Below, piece by piece: positions 63,721 through 64,000 of a DNA stretch of 64,000 nucleotides. Under the pieces are notes generated by a model. The model worked only from the letters and a program-made list of their open reading frames with translations. It did not search any database and was not told the origin of the DNA. Source of the stretch: Sphingobium aromaticiconvertens (GTDB lineage: Bacteria; Pseudomonadota; Alphaproteobacteria; Sphingomonadales; Sphingomonadaceae); contig NZ_JBANRJ010000001.1 in the NCBI RefSeq assembly GCF_037154075.1, forward strand, positions 4,025,501-4,089,500. The letters are read 5' to 3'. The position numbers and the translations under genes are program-made. Position 1 is the first letter of the stretch, and the number at the start of each line of letters is the position of its first letter.

Positions 63721-64000
63721 TTGCTCAAATCCGGCCCCCGACGCCCTCATTCACGACATTCAAAGGATAAGTTCGGAACCCAGTCCGGCATTCCTCCTCC
63801 CCACCAGACCGTTAAGCTCCAAGCCCAGTTGAAGGGCCGCTCTTTGGCAACGGTTGGGACTTTCCGGTCAGTCGGCTTACCGGCAGTTGCAAAGAATAGT
63901 GACGTCGCCCAGCAACTGGGCGCCCTCAGATCAATGCCTAAGGTGAGACATTCCTACCGTTCCCGTCGGAACCCGAGGCAAGGCGTTCCCTGTTCCGTCG
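63721..64000. other. Right-edge sequence, no gene seen
   Basis: 280 bases with no recognisable gene; short frames only. Shares TCCGGCATTC with the repeat-rich region near 62545. Confidence 0.3.

Noticed and set aside
63191..64000. Replication origin
   Set aside because: T-rich and with palindromes, but no DnaA boxes or Rep gene were recognised.

Overview
The window is GC-rich (apart from the last kilobase) and looks like the chromosome of an alphaproteobacterium, most likely a sphingomonad. The basis is the polyhydroxyalkanoate genes with a phasin, an FnrN-type oxygen regulator, an NsrR-type nitric-oxide regulator, a NodT-family efflux lipoprotein, and gene content typical of Sphingomonadaceae accessory loci. 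This placement is inference from gene types, not from a marker gene; no rRNA or tRNA gene was seen.

Layout. 0-6.5 kb: end of an efflux outer-membrane lipoprotein, then carbon-storage genes (phasin, two acetoacetyl-CoA reductases, a thiolase, a further SDR, an LptB-like ATPase) and a TetR regulator. 7-10.6 kb: outer-membrane phospholipase A, ohr-ohrR peroxide defence and a small lipoprotein. 10.6-27.3 kb: a stress / low-oxygen / nitric-oxide region with two tandem universal stress proteins, a LuxR-type orphan regulator, a DksA-like protein, an AI-2E-family permease, a P-type ATPase, an MgtC/DUF4010 protein, NsrR with divergent globin, YeaR-like and membrane genes, OmpW, and a broken FNR-type regulator next to a cytochrome bd remnant. 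Between the second stress protein and ompW lies a strong candidate for an FNR-activated small RNA. 27.3-37.9 kb: central metabolism (pckA, maeB, a thiolase), a CPA1 antiporter and transposase remnants. 38-46.5 kb: small proteins, three paralogous spermidine-synthase-like proteins, a ZapE-type ATPase, a thiolase and a collapsed thiolase remnant. 46.6-54.6 kb: a seven-gene operon for a hydrogenase-4-like (Hyf/Ehr) membrane complex without visible nickel ligands, led by a small XRE regulator. 54.7-64 kb: DUF983 and DUF1275 proteins, an intact IS3-family element, a large serine recombinase, a TacAT toxin-antitoxin pair, two tandem paralogous DNA-binding-like proteins, an AbiEi-type N-terminal protein and a repeat-rich, T-rich end: a genomic island.

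How it fits together. Much of the window concerns what a respiring cell does when electron acceptors run short: store reductant as PHA, move carbon between C4 and C3 compounds (pckA, maeB), pump ions, detoxify NO and peroxides, and couple low-potential electrons to ion pumping through the Hyf-like complex. The most useful unannotated signal is a 17-bp palindrome, TGATGT-N5-ACATCA, found at six promoters between 29 and 54.7 kb. Two of the six lie just upstream of two near-identical small XRE regulators, suggesting one local regulon. Several genes are broken (truncated globin, FNR-type regulator, cydX/cydB, copA, a GNAT protein, a GST, a thiolase), so either the locus is decaying or the assembly carries indels.
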